Assembly (NCBI RefSeq): GCF_001461695.1
Contig: NZ_AUTC01000045.1
Location: 147,987-211,986, forward strand
Source of the DNA: Sinorhizobium fredii USDA 205
GTDB lineage: Bacteria > Pseudomonadota > Alphaproteobacteria > Rhizobiales > Rhizobiaceae
Direction of reading: 5' to 3'
Length of the DNA: 64,000 nt
Within the stretch, counting starts at the first letter, position 1, and every line of letters begins with the position of its first letter. Below, one piece after another: positions 61,732-64,000 of this stretch. The notes beneath the pieces were generated by a model. That model was not told where the DNA came from and did not search any database. It worked only from the letters and a program-made list of their open reading frames with translations. A program made the position numbers and the translations under genes.

Positions 61732-62571
61732 TCAGCCGAGAGCCTGGCTGGCCAGTACGAAAGTTCGAACCTCCGGCGTTTGCGACCCGCCTGTAGCACC
61801 TCGAGCCATCGCAACAACTCCGCCCTCGTGAGGGAGCCCCCAACCTTCGAGCAATGACGAAAGGCCGCTCTGTTCAGGGATGTCGATGCGCACGAAACGC
61901 CCTTCCTTACCGGAGAGGATGAAGGCGATCAAATCCCTCGCCTGTTCGGCGTTCTCTGCCACGACCGGCCCGACGACTTCGCCGATCCCGAAAGACCGCG
62001 TGGCCGCGAAGGCGACAATATTGTCACCGTTCCGGACAACGGCAAACGGCCCCTCCTTCGCCAGCGCATCGTGGAGCGCATCGCGATCGGCGCCGAAAGC
62101 CGCACGATCGAGCGCTTTGGTTGCCGGCAGGGCGTCGTCGGGCCTGATCCACCCAATATTTTCAGGTGTATCGACCTGACCAACGATACCCTGATGGCGT
62201 ACGACTTGATGCGTCGCAACGAAGCCCAGCTTTTCGTAAAGAGGTAAGCCGTCGCTCGTCGCCGTCAAACGGCATTCCCGATCCCCGGCGAGTTCGATCA
62301 CGGCGCTGGTCAATTGTCGTCCCAGCCCACGGCCGCGCTGGCTTTCGTCGACAATAATCATGTTGATCGCTGAACAGGTGTTGCCGAAGGGAGTCATGAG
62401 GGCCGTGCCCACCACACGGTCACCCGCGAGGGCAACACGTCCCTCGCTTATCGACCAAATCATTTTCCAGTCTTCTCTCCTGTGCGCCCAGCCCGCTGCA
62501 CGCGACAGCGCCAGTGCACCATCCAGATGGTGAGCCTCGAAAGGCGCGAGAGTGACCGTTTCCGTTTGCAT
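61732..62571 (-). CDS. GNAT-family N-acetyltransferase with second GNAT-like half, paralogue 2
   Basis: 279 residues from MQTETVTLAPFEAHHLDGALALSRAAGW. This start aligns exactly with that of the paralogue at 33124 and is preferred over two in-frame ATGs slightly upstream. The acetyl-CoA loop is QRGRGLGRQLTSAVIELAG, then GLPLYEKLGFVATHQ. The second half carries FAVVRNGDNIVAFAATRSFGIGEVVGPVVAENAEQARDLIAF and GRFVRIDIPEQSGL. It is enclosed by two inverted cupin copies. It shares a minus-strand transcript direction with the cupin at 62863. Confidence 0.86.
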   Translation of the reverse strand: MQTETVTLAPFEAHHLDGALALSRAAGWAHRREDWKMIWSISEGRVALAGDRVVGTALMTPFGNTCSAINMIIVDESQRGRGLGRQLTSAVIELAGDRECRLTATSDGLPLYEKLGFVATHQVVRHQGIVGQVDTPENIGWIRPDDALPATKALDRAAFGADRDALHDALAKEGPFAVVRNGDNIVAFAATRSFGIGEVVGPVVAENAEQARDLIAFILSGKEGRFVRIDIPEQSGLSSLLEGWGLPHEGGVVAMARGATGGSQTPEVRTFVLASQALG

Positions 62572-62732
62572 GGGTAGATCCATTTCGTTGGTCTCTAAGC
62601 TCATCTCGGCGGGTTGTCGCGATACCGGGTGAAATATTGAAGTTTCAGGCTGTACCCGCGACGACAGCGATGGGCGAGCCCTTCTTTGAAGGGGCTTCCG
62701 CTGCAAGCGCGAGCCCGGGTTTGGAAGACGGT

Positions 62733-62753
62733 ATGGGCGGTTAAACCGCCCAT
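62733..62753. terminator. Palindromic stem between cupin paralogue 3 and GNAT
   Basis: The arms ATGGGCGGTT and AACCGCCCAT flank a single central base. It lies in the cupin-GNAT interval of a minus-strand unit. There is no T run, so it may be a stem-loop or a protein-binding site rather than a terminator. Confidence 0.4.
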
Positions 62754-62862
62754 CCAATTTCGGGATGGAGCCGATCGAAAGGCGTTGCCTGCCGGATCGG
62801 TCCGTTCCCGCCCTGAAATCAGGAGACAATGCACCTCGAAACGGCATCGCTCCCTCGAATGA

Positions 62863-63216
62863 TCAGGTGACTGTGACGAAGATTTTCCGCACCGTCTCGA
62901 TCGTTTTCCAGACTCCGACATAGCCGGGTTTCATGACGAAGCTCTCGCCCGCGCGATAAATGACCGGCTCCTTACCCTTCTCGGTCAATTCGATCACACC
63001 ATGGACGAGATGGCAGAACTCAAACGTTTCGCCCTTGATGGAGTGCGTCTCGCCTGGCGTCGCCTCGAAAACGCCGGTATTGACTCTGCCCTCCTTGGCG
63101 GTGTCCTGCAACCAGGTCTTGAAAGCGGGGCTGCCTGCGATGAGGCGATCCAGCTCGGCAGTTCTATGCTTCGGTTCAAACGATGGATTCGGATCGATGG
63201 TTTTCAGTAGTGACAT
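62863..63216 (-). CDS. Small cupin-domain protein, paralogue 3
   Basis: 117 residues, MSLLKTIDPNPSFEPKHRTAELDRLIAG. The cupin motifs match paralogue 2 almost exactly (HSIKGETFEFCHLVHGVIELTEKG; GESFVMKPGYVGVWKTIETVRKIFV). The same ATGGAGAACTAG leader precedes its ATG. It is in opposite orientation to paralogue 2, the GNAT gene lying between them. It may be cotranscribed with that GNAT. Confidence 0.87.
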   Translation of the reverse strand: MSLLKTIDPNPSFEPKHRTAELDRLIAGSPAFKTWLQDTAKEGRVNTGVFEATPGETHSIKGETFEFCHLVHGVIELTEKGKEPVIYRAGESFVMKPGYVGVWKTIETVRKIFVTVT

Positions 63217-63349
63217 CTAGTTCTCCATTTTTTTACCTGAGTGAAAGCGACTCGGCGTGGTCATTAGGAAACCGATGCATCGTAATGCATTCTCCTAGGC
63301 CCCTTCCGCGCGTCGCCATAACGGCTTACTCCTGATCTGCCCTCCACGA

Positions 63350-64000
63350 TCAGATTGCGCCGACTTTGACCTTGGAACCGTCAACGAAACGCGACAGGCG
63401 GAAGGGGGTGGGGTCGACACAGGGCGTATCATTGGCCACCAGGTCGGCCGCCAAGCGGCCGATGCCCGGCCCGAGCCCGAAGCCGTGGCCGGAACCGCCC
63501 GCTGCCAGGTAAAGGCCCTTCACACCATCGGCCGGCGAGATGACCGGCACCGCGTCCGGCGTGCAATCCACATAGGCTCCCCAGCTGTCGGCGACTTCGA
63601 TGCCCGCCAACGCAGGAAACTGCTCCGTGACACCCTTCAGAATAGCCGCGATGGTGCGGCGGCTCGGCGTTGGGTCGAGAACGCGCATCCGCTCGAAGGG
63701 CGATTGCGCATCCTTTTTCCAACTCGCGAGCGCTTCCGGTCCACGGAACATGGATTTGCCGACACCGATCTGGATCGCTTTCAGACGCGCCAGGAACATC
63801 GGCATGAACCAGCGGGCGTAGCGAATGCCTTGTGGGGTGATATCCAGTGTAGCCCTGCCGCTGATCGCAAGCGTATAGCTGCCATCCAACCTACGGGTCA
63901 ACGCACACTCCGGCGTATAGATCGCTTCGCCCAGATTCGCCGTGGGCCGCGTACGAAGCGCTGTCTGGCGCACGCTCGCCTGCGGGAACAGAACTCCGTA
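63350..64000 (-). CDS. DAO-family FAD oxidoreductase, N-terminus beyond window
   Basis: 217 codons of the C-terminal half, open to the window edge. It contains RRLDGSYTLAISGRATLDITPQGIRYA, then WGAYVDCTPDAVPVISPADGVKGLYLAAGGSGHGFGLGPGIGRLAADLV. These align block by block with the intact oxidase at 49249 (same RRxDGSYTxAxxGxxTLDITP and the flavin-contact GHGFxxGPGxGRL). It is a diverged paralogue, probably of the D-amino-acid dehydrogenase/opine-oxidase-like group. The FAD Rossmann motif should lie just past 64000. Confidence 0.88.
   Translation of the reverse strand, partial: YGVLFPQASVRQTALRTRPTANLGEAIYTPECALTRRLDGSYTLAISGRATLDITPQGIRYARWFMPMFLARLKAIQIGVGKSMFRGPEALASWKKDAQSPFERMRVLDPTPSRRTIAAILKGVTEQFPALAGIEVADSWGAYVDCTPDAVPVISPADGVKGLYLAAGGSGHGFGLGPGIGRLAADLVANDTPCVDPTPFRLSRFVDGSKVKVGAI

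Noticed and set aside
24000..64000. Insertion sequences, integrase, CRISPR array, restriction or toxin-antitoxin systems in the accessory region.
   Set aside because: No transposase, recombinase, regularly spaced repeats or defence-family proteins were recognised on either strand.

Overview
The window looks like a chromosomal segment of a Sinorhizobium/Ensifer-type alphaproteobacterium. The supporting signs are high GC, a rhizobial-style glgP, ilvD, a zinc-ribbon/cyclase/ATPase giant, DAO-family FAD enzymes, and many ABC importers and LysR/GntR/Lrp regulators. The genus assignment is inference from gene content, not a measurement.

Left part (1 to about 22.4 kb) reads as core or stable chromosome. 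It holds the glycogen phosphorylase gene (cut by the window edge), a TadG-like VWA protein, and a transglutaminase / DUF2126 / circularly permuted ATP-grasp plus alpha-E group. These are followed by an aldo-keto reductase with a divergent LysR, a two-domain VOC protein, a DUF1579 protein, two MarR regulators, a frameshifted GFA-family gene, ilvD, a 1088-residue class III cyclase/ATPase, and a redoxin.

Boundary (22.4 to 24.4 kb). This gene-poor stretch carries two paralogous structured RNAs with intrinsic terminators, two small proteins, and a 45-nt 3' fragment of a tRNA-Val(GAC) gene on the minus strand. The fragment's orientation predicts an integrated element extending rightwards from here past the window end.

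Right part (24.4 to 64 kb) is an accessory catabolic region built from duplicated modules:
(a) a DAO oxidase, a GntR regulator, and a class III PLP enzyme paired with an APH-type kinase (kinase/phospho-lyase logic);
(b) two HAD type II paralogues, an ornithine-cyclodeaminase-like / threonine-dehydratase-like pair (EutC/EutB type), and GNAT enzymes;
(c) a degraded chemoreceptor gene;
(d) a four-carbon acid sugar module (DUF1537 kinase, PdxA2, a TIM-barrel protein) with a divergent LysR;
(e) a GntR-controlled peptide-type ABC importer with two DAO oxidases, one of them frameshifted, and an Lrp regulator;
(f) a second Lrp regulator, a class III aminotransferase, a polar amino-acid ABC importer, a cupin, a second EutB/EutC pair, a semialdehyde dehydrogenase, two more cupins, a GNAT, and the start of another DAO oxidase.
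An almost identical 80-bp promoter/operator block lies upstream of both the peptide importer and the semialdehyde dehydrogenase, 17.3 kb apart. It suggests one regulon, probably run by the GntR gene next to the first copy. Taken together the right part looks like an island-borne, multi-module system for import, oxidation, transamination, dehydration and semialdehyde oxidation of amines or (hydroxy)amino acids. The substrate cannot be named from sequence alone.
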